Positions 16,314 to 25,395 of a stretch of DNA of 64,000 nt are shown one piece after another. Source of the stretch: Actinomyces trachealis (GTDB taxonomy: Bacteria; Actinomycetota; Actinomycetes; Actinomycetales; Actinomycetaceae); the NCBI RefSeq assembly GCF_015711475.1, contig NZ_CP065027.1:124001-188000 (forward strand), written 5' to 3'. A program made the translations under genes and the position numbers. Each line of letters starts with the position of its first letter. Within the stretch, counting starts at the first letter, position 1. The notes below the pieces were generated by a model. That model was given only the letters and a program-made list of their open reading frames with translations, was not told where the DNA came from and did no database searches.

Positions 16314-17144
16314 CTATTGTCCCTGCTGCCCGGCGGGACCGTGCGTGGGCAGGGACAGGTAGATGGTGGTGCCGCGCATGGACATGGTGTCTATCAACAC
16401 CTCGCCACCGTGCAGCGTCAGGACCTGTCGGGTGATGACCATGCCCAGGCCGACGCCCTGGCTGGCGGGGGCGTCCAAGGCGTTGGCTGAGCTGTAGGGC
16501 GTGAACAGGGCGCGCTTCTGCTCCAGGGACATGCCGGTACCGTCGTCGGAGATGGACACCAGGGCGGTGTCGTCCGCAGACGTGACGGACACGGTGACAG
16601 TGGCGTTGTCGCCCGCATGGCGCACCGAATTCGTGATTGTGTTAGCGATGGCTTGGCGCAGTAGGCGGGCGTCGGCCGTGAGACGGATGGGGGCGCCATG
16701 GTCATCCAGGCGGATTTGGGTACGGGTGGAGCGGCGCATCTCCTGGACCAGGGTGCGCACGAGGGTGCGCAGTTCCACGCGGGCCAGGTGTAGTGAGAAA
16801 AGCTCATGGTCTAGGCGGGCTTGGGTGAGGAAGTCTTCCGTCATGCCGATGGCTTGCTCACAGTTGTCGATAATGGTGGTGATGAAGCGCTGCTGGACGT
16901 CGTTGAGGTCGCCGGGGGTCTCCTCTGCGAGCAGCTCTGCTGAGCCGCGGATCAGTGACAGGGGCGTGCGGATCTCGTGGGCCAGAACGTCGCGCGGGGT
17001 GGCGCGCTCGCGGGCCTGCGCACGCAGGTGCTCGGCCTCGGCGCGGGCCATGGTGGCGCGGCGGTGCTGCAGCCAGGCGACCACAGTGGTAATGCTGGCC
17101 AGCGCAAGCGCGAGGGCCAGGACAGCCGTTGTGGACGGGGTCAT
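16314..17144 (-). CDS. Sensor histidine kinase
   Basis: A 276-residue kinase with one N-terminal membrane helix (about residues 5-25), a short coiled linker, the H-box L-A-H-E-I-R-T-P-L-S with His56, an N-box around N-T-I-T-N-S-V-R-H, and glycine boxes D-D-G-T-G-M and G-V-G-L-G-M. There is almost no extracytoplasmic domain, so it cannot sense a ligand outside by itself. It may sense within the membrane or read the state of the neighbouring importer, which is inference. It is the first gene of the block with the response regulator and the ABC importer. Confidence 0.85.
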   Translation of the reverse strand: MTPSTTAVLALALALASITTVVAWLQHRRATMARAEAEHLRAQARERATPRDVLAHEIRTPLSLIRGSAELLAEETPGDLNDVQQRFITTIIDNCEQAIGMTEDFLTQARLDHELFSLHLARVELRTLVRTLVQEMRRSTRTQIRLDDHGAPIRLTADARLLRQAIANTITNSVRHAGDNATVTVSVTSADDTALVSISDDGTGMSLEQKRALFTPYSSANALDAPASQGVGLGMVITRQVLTLHGGEVLIDTMSMRGTTIYLSLPTHGPAGQQGQ

Positions 17145-17283
17145 GCCTCCAGGCTATCGGCGTCTGCTCGCGGGGCAGGGGCGCTGAGACTGGGTGCCGC
17201 ACCGCCAGTAGTGCAGGAGTGTGTCTTGCTGCTGGCGGCGGGCAGGTGTCCTTGTACTGTGAGGCCTGGTGTAGGCGCGGTGC

Positions 17284-18147
17284 TTACCGGATGCCTTGCC
17301 TCTCAAGCCACTGGGTGACGGGAAGCGGCTGCAGTCCGAGTGTGCTCTGTGCGCTCGTCTCCGGGCGGATTGTGTTGCCTGGTGTCGCTGCGAGCGTCTC
17401 GTACAGCTTGGTTACTCCCGCTGCTGCGGGCCCGAACAGTGGCTCCAGGAGCGTGCCAAAGTCTGTGGGCGAGATCGTCTCGAAGCGGACGCTCCGGCCC
17501 AGGTGCGCGGAGAAGGATTCGGCCAGGTCTGTGCCTGTGAGCCCGGGCAGCGCGCCTACACCGGTCACCCCGGTGTGGGCTGGGCCGGTGAGGAGGTGGA
17601 CGGTTACTGCGGCGACGTCGGCGTGTGAGGCCCATGACACGGGATAGTCCGTTGCCAGTGGGTAACGCAGCACGCCTTCAGCCTGCAGCGGTTTGAGGAC
17701 TACAGGCAGCAGCAGGTTCTCCAGGAACAGCCTGGGGGCAACCACCGCCGTGGGCGTGTCTGTGTCCTCGACGGCGCGGATGAGGGAGGCTAGCGGGCTG
17801 GCCTCGGGTGTTTGCAGCACGCTTGCGGGCTCGTCAACAACCTGGCCACTGGTGGAGATGACCACCCGGGACGGGGCTGCAGCTTTGACGGCCTTGGCGA
17901 TTGCCTGGGCTTGGACGGAGGTCGTCTCTGCGGGCCCAAGGGGCAGGTGGATGAAGATGCCGTCGGCGCCCTCGTAGAGGTGGGTGAGGGCGCGCTCGTC
18001 GGCAAGGTCGACGGCGACCGCGCGGGTGTTGTTGGCCGCTGGGCCAGGGTTGCGTACCGCAGCGACGGCGTCGAACCCTGCGGCACGCAGGGAGGAGAGG
18101 ATGGGGGAGCCTTGTGCGCCGGTAGCGCCGTGAATGATGTAAGCCAT
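17284..18147 (-). CDS. NmrA-like NAD(P)-binding oxidoreductase
   Basis: A 287-residue atypical short-chain dehydrogenase. The N-terminal Rossmann motif is G-A-T-G-A-Q-G at residues 7-13, followed by the A-V-R-N segment that usually contacts NADP. The C-terminal part has the NmrA/QOR2-like P-R-L-F-L-E-N-L-L segment. Such proteins act as NAD(P)H sensors or quinone reductases. The gene is divergent from an HxlR-type regulator with a palindrome between them, a layout typical of redox- or quinone-responsive reductase genes. Confidence 0.75.
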   Translation of the reverse strand: MAYIIHGATGAQGSPILSSLRAAGFDAVAAVRNPGPAANNTRAVAVDLADERALTHLYEGADGIFIHLPLGPAETTSVQAQAIAKAVKAAAPSRVVISTSGQVVDEPASVLQTPEASPLASLIRAVEDTDTPTAVVAPRLFLENLLLPVVLKPLQAEGVLRYPLATDYPVSWASHADVAAVTVHLLTGPAHTGVTGVGALPGLTGTDLAESFSAHLGRSVRFETISPTDFGTLLEPLFGPAAAGVTKLYETLAATPGNTIRPETSAQSTLGLQPLPVTQWLERQGIR

Positions 18148-18150
18148 GCA

Positions 18151-18197
18151 CCCATTACTGCATATGTTGCATCAGTTACGTCAACTGCACTAATGGG
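18151..18197. promoter_or_regulatory. Nested palindromic operator between divergent NmrA-like and HxlR genes
   Basis: The outer arms CCCATTACTGCA (18151-18162) and TGCACTAATGGG (18186-18197) pair with one mismatch. An inner repeat CAGTT (18173-18177) pairs with AACTG (18183-18187). The site fills the 63-bp divergent intergenic region, so a regulator bound here would cover both promoters; autoregulation by the HxlR protein is the simplest reading. Confidence 0.6.
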
Positions 18198-18210
18198 ATA
18201 TTCTCAGCGT

Positions 18211-18546
18211 ATGGTTGACACTGATCTGCCCGAGTGTGGTGTGGCGCGGTTCCTGCTCCTGTTCGGCGGCCCTTGGGCCACCCTCATCATCCGCGAACTC
18301 TTGCACGGCCCGCAGCGCTTTGGCGAGCTGCGTGAGGCGCTGCCAGGAATCAGTGCCCACACCCTGACCAGCAGGCTCAGGCTCTTCGAGGCCCGGGGCA
18401 TCCTCACCCGGCGGGCCTATCCCGAGATTCCACCGCGCGTTGTCTACGAGCTCACCGAACTCGGTCGAGAGCTCCAACCCGTACTGGATGCCATGAACAC
18501 CTGGGGCCGCCTAGCCCCCGTCTCCACTTTCACTCCTGAGCCCTGA
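18211..18546 (+). CDS. HxlR-family transcriptional regulator
   Basis: A 111-residue winged-helix protein with the family's core: G-G-P-W-A-T-L-I-I-R-E-L, then F-G-E-L-R-E-A-L-P-G-I-S-A-H-T-L-T-S-R-L (recognition helix) and the wing ending V-V-Y-E-L-T-E-L-G. One cysteine sits near the N terminus (E-C-G), the position used for thiol or quinone sensing in several HxlR members (YodB, HypR). That makes redox control of the divergent NmrA-like gene plausible but unproven. The ATG at 18211 starts right after the intergenic palindrome. Confidence 0.8.
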   Translation: MVDTDLPECGVARFLLLFGGPWATLIIRELLHGPQRFGELREALPGISAHTLTSRLRLFEARGILTRRAYPEIPPRVVYELTELGRELQPVLDAMNTWGRLAPVSTFTPEP

Positions 18547-18688
18547 CTTGCGCCGCTTTGGGGTCCTGAGGGCCGATGGCTTTGACTGTGGGCCGCTGAT
18601 GCCTGTTTAGGGGAGGCCCTGACCCGACTCCTGGCATGGTTAGTGCCCTGCGGGCGCTACTGGCCACCCCGACACCCGAGCCCGTGCG

Positions 18689-18719
18689 CGACACCCTGGT
18701 TGCAGCAACTGGGGTGTCG
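18689..18719. terminator. Hairpin between convergent HxlR and ABC-exporter genes
   Basis: CGACACCCTGGTT pairs with AACTGGGGTGTCG (two G-U wobbles) around GCAGC. A second copy of the arm pair, CCGACACC at 18669 and GGTGTCGG at 18732, nests outside it and reaches the end of the exporter gene. Position and stem suggest a bidirectional terminator; there is no U tract. Confidence 0.5.
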
Positions 18720-18728
18720 AGGCCGGGT

Positions 18729-20798
18729 TCAGGTGTCGGACTGCTCCAGCTCCTCGGACTGCCCCGCAAACTGGGCGGCGTGCAGACGGGCATAGACCCC
18801 ACCGCGCTCCAGCAGCTCATGGTGGCGGCCCTGCTCCACGATGTCCCCATGCTCCATGACCAGGATCGTGTCAGCGTCGCGGATCGTGGACAGGCGGTGC
18901 GCGATCACGAAACTGGTCCGTCCCTCACGCAGGCGGTTCATCGCCTGCTGTACCAGCAGCTCAGTGCGGGTGTCCACCGAACTCGTTGCCTCGTCGAGGA
19001 TGAGCACAGCAGGGTTGGCGATGAAGGCGCGCGCGATCGTCAGCAGCTGTCGTTCACCGGTGGAGATATTCGCAGCGTCCTCCTCCAGGACCGTGTCATA
19101 GCCCTGCGGGAGAGCCTTGACTATATGGTCCACGAAGCAGGCCTTGGCTGCCGCCTCCACCTCCGCGTCCGAGGCTCCGGGACGACCATAGCGGATGTTT
19201 TCGCGGATCGTCCCCTCAAATAGCCACGGGTCCTGGAGTACCATTCCGGTCCGGCACCGCACCTCCTGGCGCGTCATGGTGGCAATGTCTCGGCCATCCA
19301 GGGTGATGCGTCCGCCGTCGAGCTCGTAGAAACGCATGAGCAGGTTGACCAGGGTGGTCTTGCCCGCGCCCGTCGGTCCGACGATCGCCACAGTGTGCCC
19401 CGGTTCCACACGCAGGGACAGGTCCCCAATGAGCTTGGTGTCTGGCGAGTAAGAGAAGCGGACGTGAGCCATCTCGATGACGCCCGCACCCGTCTGGGAC
19501 GCGGTGGAGGCGGAGGCCCGTGCGGGCCCGGGGTCAGCGTCCCCGGCCTGGCTGCCTACGTCGTCGAGGCTCTCCTCCTCAGCGTCAAGCAGCTCAAAGA
19601 CCCGCTCTGCGGAGGCCGTCCCAGACTGCACCGCAACAGCCATTCCCCCCAGCTCACCCAAGGGCTGAGAGAACTGCTGGGAATACTGGATAAAGGCTTG
19701 CACGCTGCCCAAGGTCAATGACCCGGAGGCCACCATGAACCCGCCGACCACCGCGATCGCCGCGTAGGACACGTTCCCGATCACCAGCATGAGCGGCATC
19801 ATGATGCCCGACAGGAACTGTGCCCGCAGCGCCGAGCGGTACAGCGCGTCATTCTCCTTAGCAAAGGCCTCCTGCACCGTCTGTGTACGCCCATAGACCT
19901 GCACCAGGGTATGCCCGGAGAAGGACTCCTCCACGCGCGTGTTGATGCGGCCGGTGCGCGCCCACTGATGGGTGAAGGCCTTCTGGGAGCGCGGCCCGAT
20001 GATCCCAAACACCACGCCCATGAGCGGGATGATGATGAGGGCGACCAGTGCCAGCTTCCAGGAGATCGAGAACATCATTGCCAAGACGCCGATAACCGTG
20101 AGGATTGAGGTCAGTGCCCCAGACAGGAACTGCTGGAGAGTGGTGGTGATGTTGTCGACGTCGTTGGTGACCCGGGAGAGCACCTCACCACGCTGCGTCT
20201 GGTCAAAATAGGACAGCGGCAGGCGATGGATCTTAGCCTCCACCTGCTCGCGCAGCCGGTACATGGCGGTCACGGTGATGCGGTTGAGCAGGTAGCTCTG
20301 CAACCACATGAGGACCGCAGAGACCACATACAGCGCCAGGACGATGGCCAGGATCGTGCCGAGACGGTCAAAGTCGATGCCCTGGCCCGGACGCAGGTCC
20401 ATGGCGGCGGCCATGTCCGCGATATCAACCTCCCCGGAGGCGCGCAGGCCCGCAATGACTTGCTCCTTGGTGAGACCCTGCGGCAGGCGCGCGGAGATAA
20501 CTCCCTCAAAGATGACGTTCGTGGCTTTGCCCAGCACCTTGGGGGCAGCCACAGAGAACGCGATCCCGACGACGCTTGCCACCGTGATAACCGCCAGCGT
20601 CCCCTTGAAAGGGGTAAGCAGTCCGATCATGCGGCGGAAGGAAGGCCAGAAAGCCTCAGCTTTGCCCGGGGGAGGACCAGAGGTCCAGTCGTTGGAGCTA
20701 GCTTGCGCAGCAGCCGCCAGCTTAAGGTCCTCCTCGCTCAGCTCGTCGGTGAAGCGACCCACTCCCTGCGCCCGTTTGTCGCTCTTGCTGCGGCTCAT
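18729..20798 (-). CDS. ABC exporter half-transporter, ATP-binding/permease (subunit 2 of pair)
   Basis: A 689-residue fusion of a six-helix exporter domain (about residues 60-400) and an ATPase. Walker A reads G-P-T-G-A-G-K-T, Walker B L-I-L-D-E-A with the catalytic Glu, and the signature is I-S-T-G-E-R-Q, a common actinobacterial variant of LSGGQ. About 40 charged, Ala-rich residues precede the first helix. The ATG overlaps the stop of the partner gene (ATGA), so the two subunits are made together as a heterodimer. The substrate is unknown; drugs, lipids or peptides are typical. Confidence 0.85.
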   Translation of the reverse strand: MSRSKSDKRAQGVGRFTDELSEEDLKLAAAAQASSNDWTSGPPPGKAEAFWPSFRRMIGLLTPFKGTLAVITVASVVGIAFSVAAPKVLGKATNVIFEGVISARLPQGLTKEQVIAGLRASGEVDIADMAAAMDLRPGQGIDFDRLGTILAIVLALYVVSAVLMWLQSYLLNRITVTAMYRLREQVEAKIHRLPLSYFDQTQRGEVLSRVTNDVDNITTTLQQFLSGALTSILTVIGVLAMMFSISWKLALVALIIIPLMGVVFGIIGPRSQKAFTHQWARTGRINTRVEESFSGHTLVQVYGRTQTVQEAFAKENDALYRSALRAQFLSGIMMPLMLVIGNVSYAAIAVVGGFMVASGSLTLGSVQAFIQYSQQFSQPLGELGGMAVAVQSGTASAERVFELLDAEEESLDDVGSQAGDADPGPARASASTASQTGAGVIEMAHVRFSYSPDTKLIGDLSLRVEPGHTVAIVGPTGAGKTTLVNLLMRFYELDGGRITLDGRDIATMTRQEVRCRTGMVLQDPWLFEGTIRENIRYGRPGASDAEVEAAAKACFVDHIVKALPQGYDTVLEEDAANISTGERQLLTIARAFIANPAVLILDEATSSVDTRTELLVQQAMNRLREGRTSFVIAHRLSTIRDADTILVMEHGDIVEQGRHHELLERGGVYARLHAAQFAGQSEELEQSDT

Positions 20799-22528
20799 GC
20801 GGCCGCCTCCTTCCCGAGCTGTGAGAAGACGATCTCCTGGTACACCTCGCAGGTGCCCATAAGCTCGTCATGGGTGCCAGCACCCACAAGACGCCCGCCG
20901 TCAAGCACGAGGATCTGGTCGGCCTCGGTGACTGTGCTGATCCGCTGGGCGACGACGATCTTCGTCACCCCCGCGGTAGCAGGCCGGAGGGCCGCACGCA
21001 GGCGGGCATCCGTTGCCACGTCAAGCGCAGAGAACGAGTCATCGAAGATGAGAATGTCGGGGCGGCGCACAAGGGCACGGGCGATAGCCAGGCGTTGACG
21101 CTGCCCACCGGAGACGTTGGTGCCACCCTGGGTGATCGTTGCCTCTAGGCCGCCGTCCATCCTCTCCACGAAGTCACGGGCTTGGGCAACCTCCAAGGCT
21201 GCCCACAACTCGTCGTCGGTGGCCTCCTGCCGACCTAAGCGCAGATTCGTGGCCACAGTCCCGGCAAAAAGGAAAGGTTTCTGAGGGACCAGCCCCAGAG
21301 TGGACCACAGGGCCTCAGGTTCAGCCCGGCGCACGTCCACACCTCCCACACGCACGGTGCCCGTGGTGGTGTCCACCAGCCGGGCTAAGAGGGACACGAG
21401 CGTGGACTTGCCTGACCCTGTGGAACCGACGACCGCCGTCGTCGACCCGGGAGGAACCCGGAAGGAGATCCCGGTGAGCACGGCTGCCTCCGCCTTGGGG
21501 TAGGAGAAGGTGACCTCCTGCAGGTCCACAGCGCCCGGCTCCGGGAAGGTGGTGATGGCGTCGTCAGTGACCATGAGTGAGGGCTCAACGGCCAGGACCT
21601 CGCTGATACGCTCGGCGCAGACCGCAGCGCGGGGAATCATCATCGTCATGAAGGAGGCGATGACAATTCCCATGAGGATTTGCATGAGATAAGCCATGAA
21701 AGCAATAAGGGTGCCGATTTCCACCTCGCCCGAGCCCACCCGGTGACCGCCAAACCAGATGACGCCCACAATCGTTACGTCCAGCACCAGCATCACCAGT
21801 GGGAACAGGACCACGAACAACCGCCCGACGTGCTCACCCACCCACATCATGTCGCGGTTGACACTAGCGAAACGCTCCGTCTCCGCACGCTCACGCACGA
21901 AGGCACGGATCACCCGGATGCCGGTGAGCTGCTCGCGCAGGACCCGGTTGAGGCTGTCGAGGCGGTCCTGGTAGGAGCGAAACAACGGCACCATGCGCAA
22001 CACGATCAGGCCAACGATCAGCAGCAGCACCGGCACACTCACCGCGATGATCCAGGCCAGGCCCGGGGCGCGTGTGACCGCCATGATGATGCCACCCACC
22101 GCCATGATCGGCGCCATGACCAACATGGTGCAGCCCATCAGGACGAGGATCTGGATCTGCTGAACGTCATTGGTGTTGCGGGTTATGAGGGACCCTGCAC
22201 CGAAGGCGGAAACCTCCCGCTCAGAGAAAGAGCCGACCCGGTGGAAGATCTCCGTGCGCAGGTCGCGGCCCAGGCCCATGGCCGAGCGTGCGGCCAGGTA
22301 GGTGGCGAGTATGGTGCAGGCACCCTGGGCGGCGCTCACGGCCAGCATGAGGCCGCCGGTGCGCCAGATGTAGCCGGTGTCACCGGTGGCCACACCACGG
22401 TTAATGAGGTCCGCGTTAAGGGTCGGCAAGTAAAGGGAAGCCATAACCTGTGCGAACTCAAGGACGAGCCCGCAGGTCAGCAGCCCGTAGTAGGGGCGCA
22501 GGTGTGTGCGCAAAAGTCTTATCAGCAC
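20795..22528 (-). CDS. ABC exporter half-transporter, ATP-binding/permease (subunit 1, degenerate site)
   Basis: A 577-residue membrane-ATPase fusion. The ATPase has Walker A G-S-T-G-S-G-K-S and a good signature V-S-G-G-Q-R-Q, but Walker B reads L-I-F-D-D-S, with Asp where the catalytic Glu should be. This is the expected asymmetry of heterodimeric exporters such as TM287/288, where one composite site hydrolyses ATP and the other stays mostly bound. It is the first gene of the pair and lies 118 bp downstream of the DUF1998 helicase on the same strand. Confidence 0.85.
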   Translation of the reverse strand: MLIRLLRTHLRPYYGLLTCGLVLEFAQVMASLYLPTLNADLINRGVATGDTGYIWRTGGLMLAVSAAQGACTILATYLAARSAMGLGRDLRTEIFHRVGSFSEREVSAFGAGSLITRNTNDVQQIQILVLMGCTMLVMAPIMAVGGIIMAVTRAPGLAWIIAVSVPVLLLIVGLIVLRMVPLFRSYQDRLDSLNRVLREQLTGIRVIRAFVRERAETERFASVNRDMMWVGEHVGRLFVVLFPLVMLVLDVTIVGVIWFGGHRVGSGEVEIGTLIAFMAYLMQILMGIVIASFMTMMIPRAAVCAERISEVLAVEPSLMVTDDAITTFPEPGAVDLQEVTFSYPKAEAAVLTGISFRVPPGSTTAVVGSTGSGKSTLVSLLARLVDTTTGTVRVGGVDVRRAEPEALWSTLGLVPQKPFLFAGTVATNLRLGRQEATDDELWAALEVAQARDFVERMDGGLEATITQGGTNVSGGQRQRLAIARALVRRPDILIFDDSFSALDVATDARLRAALRPATAGVTKIVVAQRISTVTEADQILVLDGGRLVGAGTHDELMGTCEVYQEIVFSQLGKEAAA

Positions 22529-22646
22529 GGTAATGAGACTAGCCCCCTCCCATAGTGTGAGGGCAAGAGCAGAGAAGGTCCCGGCAGGGAGGAACCGCGG
22601 GCGCGATCGGGGTGAAAGACCAGGGTGCGGGTGGGGCGGCGCGTAC

Positions 22647-25109
22647 CTACGGCACGGCCTGTACCAGCAGGCGCAGCAGCGCTACCGCCCCGGCCTTGTC
22701 CAAGGGCTCGTTGTTGTTGCCGCACTTGGGGGACTGCACGCAGGAGGGGCAACCGTCCGGGCAGGCACACTGCTCCACGGCATCGAGGGCGGCTCGCAGC
22801 CAGTGGGCTCCAGCCCGGTAGCCGCGCTCCGCGAATCCGGACCCACCGGCGTGGCCGTCATGCACAAAGACCGTGGGCGTGAGCGTGTCCGGGTGCAAGG
22901 CCGTGGACAGCCCGCCAATGTCCCAGCGGTCGCAGATGGCCAGCAGGGGCAGCAGCCCGATGGCGGCGTGCTCGGCGGCGTGCAGTGCACCTGGTAGCCG
23001 CTCCGGCGTCACCCCCGCCGCCACACAATGCTCCACTGGGATGGTCCACCACACCGCCGCCGTCGGCATGGTGTGCTTCGGCAGCTCCAGTGGGTGCTGC
23101 GAGACTACCTCCCAGCCCGGCGGGCACAGGCGCATGAAACTGGTGACCTGGCGGGTGACCTCCACCGACCCGAAGGCCCAGGTCACCCCCTGCTGCCACT
23201 CCTGCCGTTCCCGCTCCGCCAGGATCCGCACGGTGGAATCGGTCTTGGCGCGGGTGCGGTACCCCAGGGCGGGCCGCTCGCGGACGAGCGCCACCTTCTC
23301 GGTGAGTTCCTCAACCAGCAGCACCCGCCCCTGGTGCACGTACACGGCACCGGGGTGCACGGTGGCTTCTGCCTGTGAGCCGTCCACCGTGCCGATCACC
23401 GTGCCGGTGGAGGCTTCCACGACGGGCACCTCCGGTGGGCCGTCCCCGCGCAAGCTGGTGAGGTCTTGCGCCCGGCCGGGCAGGGCGGTGTTCCAGTACC
23501 AGCCGGTGGGGCGGCGTCGTAGCGCTCCACGTGCGGCCAGGTCCTCCAGCAGCATGCTGTCGGGCAGTCCGAACAAGGCCAGGTCAGTTTGCTGCAGGGG
23601 TGACTCGGAGGCGGCGGCGCACAGGTGCGGGGCCAGCACATAGGGGTTGGTGGGGTCAAAGACGGTGGCCTCCGGGCCTGCGAAGACGTCCTGTGGGTGG
23701 TGCACCAGGTAGGCGTCCAGGGGGTTGTCGCTGGCGATCAGGATGGCGACGCCGTCGGTGCCAGCGCGTCCGGCACGGCCCGCCTGCTGGCCCAGGCTCA
23801 CGCGGGTGCCGGGCCATCCGGCGATGATGACGGCGTCCAGGCCGGTGACGTCGATGCCTAGTTCTAGGGCGTTGGTGGTGGCCAGGGCCCGCAGGCTCCC
23901 GTTGCGTAGGCCGGTCTCCAGTGCGCGGCGCTCCTCCGGCAGGTAGCCACCCCGGTAGGCGGCGACGGCGTCCATGAGACGGGGCTCGCTGCGTGAGAGC
24001 AGGTCCCGGGTGTGCTCGGCTACCACTTCCGCGCTGCGGCGGGAGCGCACGAAGACCAGGGCCCGTGCCCCTACGGTGAGCAGGTCGGTGAGCAGCTCGG
24101 CGGCCTCGGTGACGGCGGAGCGGCGCTCTGCGGGGGCGTTGGTGCGTGGCGCGTGTCCCGCTGCAGGTCCGGGGCTGTCTGCTGGCTCTGCATCCCACAG
24201 GTCCCAGGGGTCTTTGAGGGCGGGCTGCCATAGGGCCAGGGTTTGCGCGCCGCGCGGGGCGGCGTCCTTGGTGACGGCGGTGACCTGCTGGGGGGTGACG
24301 CCGATCAGGCGGGCAGCGGTCAGGGCCGGTTCGGCGGCGGTGGCGGAGGCGCACAGGACGGTAGGTCCAGGTGATTCGGCTTGCAGACGGCGGGCCAGGC
24401 GCAGCAGACGGCGCAGCACCAGGGCTACGTGCGCGCCCAGTACGCCCCGGTAGGCGTGGCACTCATCCACCACCACGTACCGCAGGGAGCGCAGCAGCCT
24501 GGTCCAGCGTTCGTGGCCGGGCAGCAGGGAGAAGTGCAGGAAGTCAGGGTTGGTCAGGACGACGTCGGCGTGGGCCCGCACCCAGTCCCGCTCCGGCAGG
24601 GGGGTGTCCCCGTCGCAGGTGCCGGTGCGGACGGTGCGGGGGGCGTCACCGGGCTGGACCGCCTCGATCTCGCTGACCAGGCGGGCCAGTGCGGCAGCCT
24701 GGTCGGCGGCCAGGGCCTTGGTGGGGGAGAGGTAGAGGGTGGTGGGGCGGCGGTCGTGTTGGCTGATGCGGGTGTTGGCGGCGTTGGTGCGCTGTGCGGC
24801 CAGGACCGCGGAGAGGGCGGGTAGCCAGGCGGCCAGTGACTTGCCGGAGCCTGTGCCGGTGGCGATCACGGTGTGGTGGCCAGCGTGCAGGGACTCTGCG
24901 GCGGCGGCCTGGTGGGTCCAGGGGGCGCCGATGCCCAGGTGCTGGTAGGCGCAGACCAGGTCTGGGTCGGCCCAGGCGGGCCAGCTGGTGGTCTGGCCGG
25001 GGCGGGCGGGGGTGCGTTCCAGGTGGATGAGTCTGCCGTCGTGCGCGCCGATGCTCTCCAGGAGCCCGGTCAGGTCCCGGGTGGGGGCTCGCGGCGGCAT
25101 GTCGGTCAT
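22647..25109 (-). CDS. DEAD/DEAH-box helicase with C-terminal DUF1998 zinc domain (YprA/Hrq1-like)
   Basis: An 820-residue SF2 helicase. Motif I is A-T-G-T-G-S-G-K-S, motif II D-E-C-H-A-Y-R-G, and the second RecA lobe contains G-I-D-V-T-G-L-D and the Q-Q-A-G-R-A-G-R-A-G motif VI. The C-terminal DUF1998 region ends with four clustered cysteines (C-A-C-P-D-G-C-P-S-C and S-P-K-C-G), a metal site typical of the family. Relatives (yeast Hrq1, Bacillus YprA/MrfA) act in DNA interstrand-crosslink or mitomycin-damage repair; the family is conserved in actinobacteria (Rv3649). I chose the ATG at 25109; GTG 25127 and ATG 25100 are alternatives. No ribosome-binding site is obvious. Confidence 0.82.
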   Translation of the reverse strand: MTDMPPRAPTRDLTGLLESIGAHDGRLIHLERTPARPGQTTSWPAWADPDLVCAYQHLGIGAPWTHQAAAAESLHAGHHTVIATGTGSGKSLAAWLPALSAVLAAQRTNAANTRISQHDRRPTTLYLSPTKALAADQAAALARLVSEIEAVQPGDAPRTVRTGTCDGDTPLPERDWVRAHADVVLTNPDFLHFSLLPGHERWTRLLRSLRYVVVDECHAYRGVLGAHVALVLRRLLRLARRLQAESPGPTVLCASATAAEPALTAARLIGVTPQQVTAVTKDAAPRGAQTLALWQPALKDPWDLWDAEPADSPGPAAGHAPRTNAPAERRSAVTEAAELLTDLLTVGARALVFVRSRRSAEVVAEHTRDLLSRSEPRLMDAVAAYRGGYLPEERRALETGLRNGSLRALATTNALELGIDVTGLDAVIIAGWPGTRVSLGQQAGRAGRAGTDGVAILIASDNPLDAYLVHHPQDVFAGPEATVFDPTNPYVLAPHLCAAASESPLQQTDLALFGLPDSMLLEDLAARGALRRRPTGWYWNTALPGRAQDLTSLRGDGPPEVPVVEASTGTVIGTVDGSQAEATVHPGAVYVHQGRVLLVEELTEKVALVRERPALGYRTRAKTDSTVRILAERERQEWQQGVTWAFGSVEVTRQVTSFMRLCPPGWEVVSQHPLELPKHTMPTAAVWWTIPVEHCVAAGVTPERLPGALHAAEHAAIGLLPLLAICDRWDIGGLSTALHPDTLTPTVFVHDGHAGGSGFAERGYRAGAHWLRAALDAVEQCACPDGCPSCVQSPKCGNNNEPLDKAGAVALLRLLVQAVP

Positions 25110-25395
25110 GGGGCCAGTGTGCCGCACAGGTGGGTGGGGTCAGGCTCCAGCGCCTGGTATTTGAGCACCTACGCGGCTCCGCCCTGGGGGTCCGCGACTC
25201 CAATAACTACATGGACCGATATCTCCTTGAGACAGGTGGACTTAGACCCCAACTACACCCTCAACCTCAACTGCGAAGAGCCAGAAAACCCAGGACGCTT
25301 CACCCCTAACAGTGCGGCAGCATACGTGTCATACCCGGTCGCTATGCTGAGGAAAGACCATACAACCTGACCTTCCCCAACCCCCATTCCCGCAA

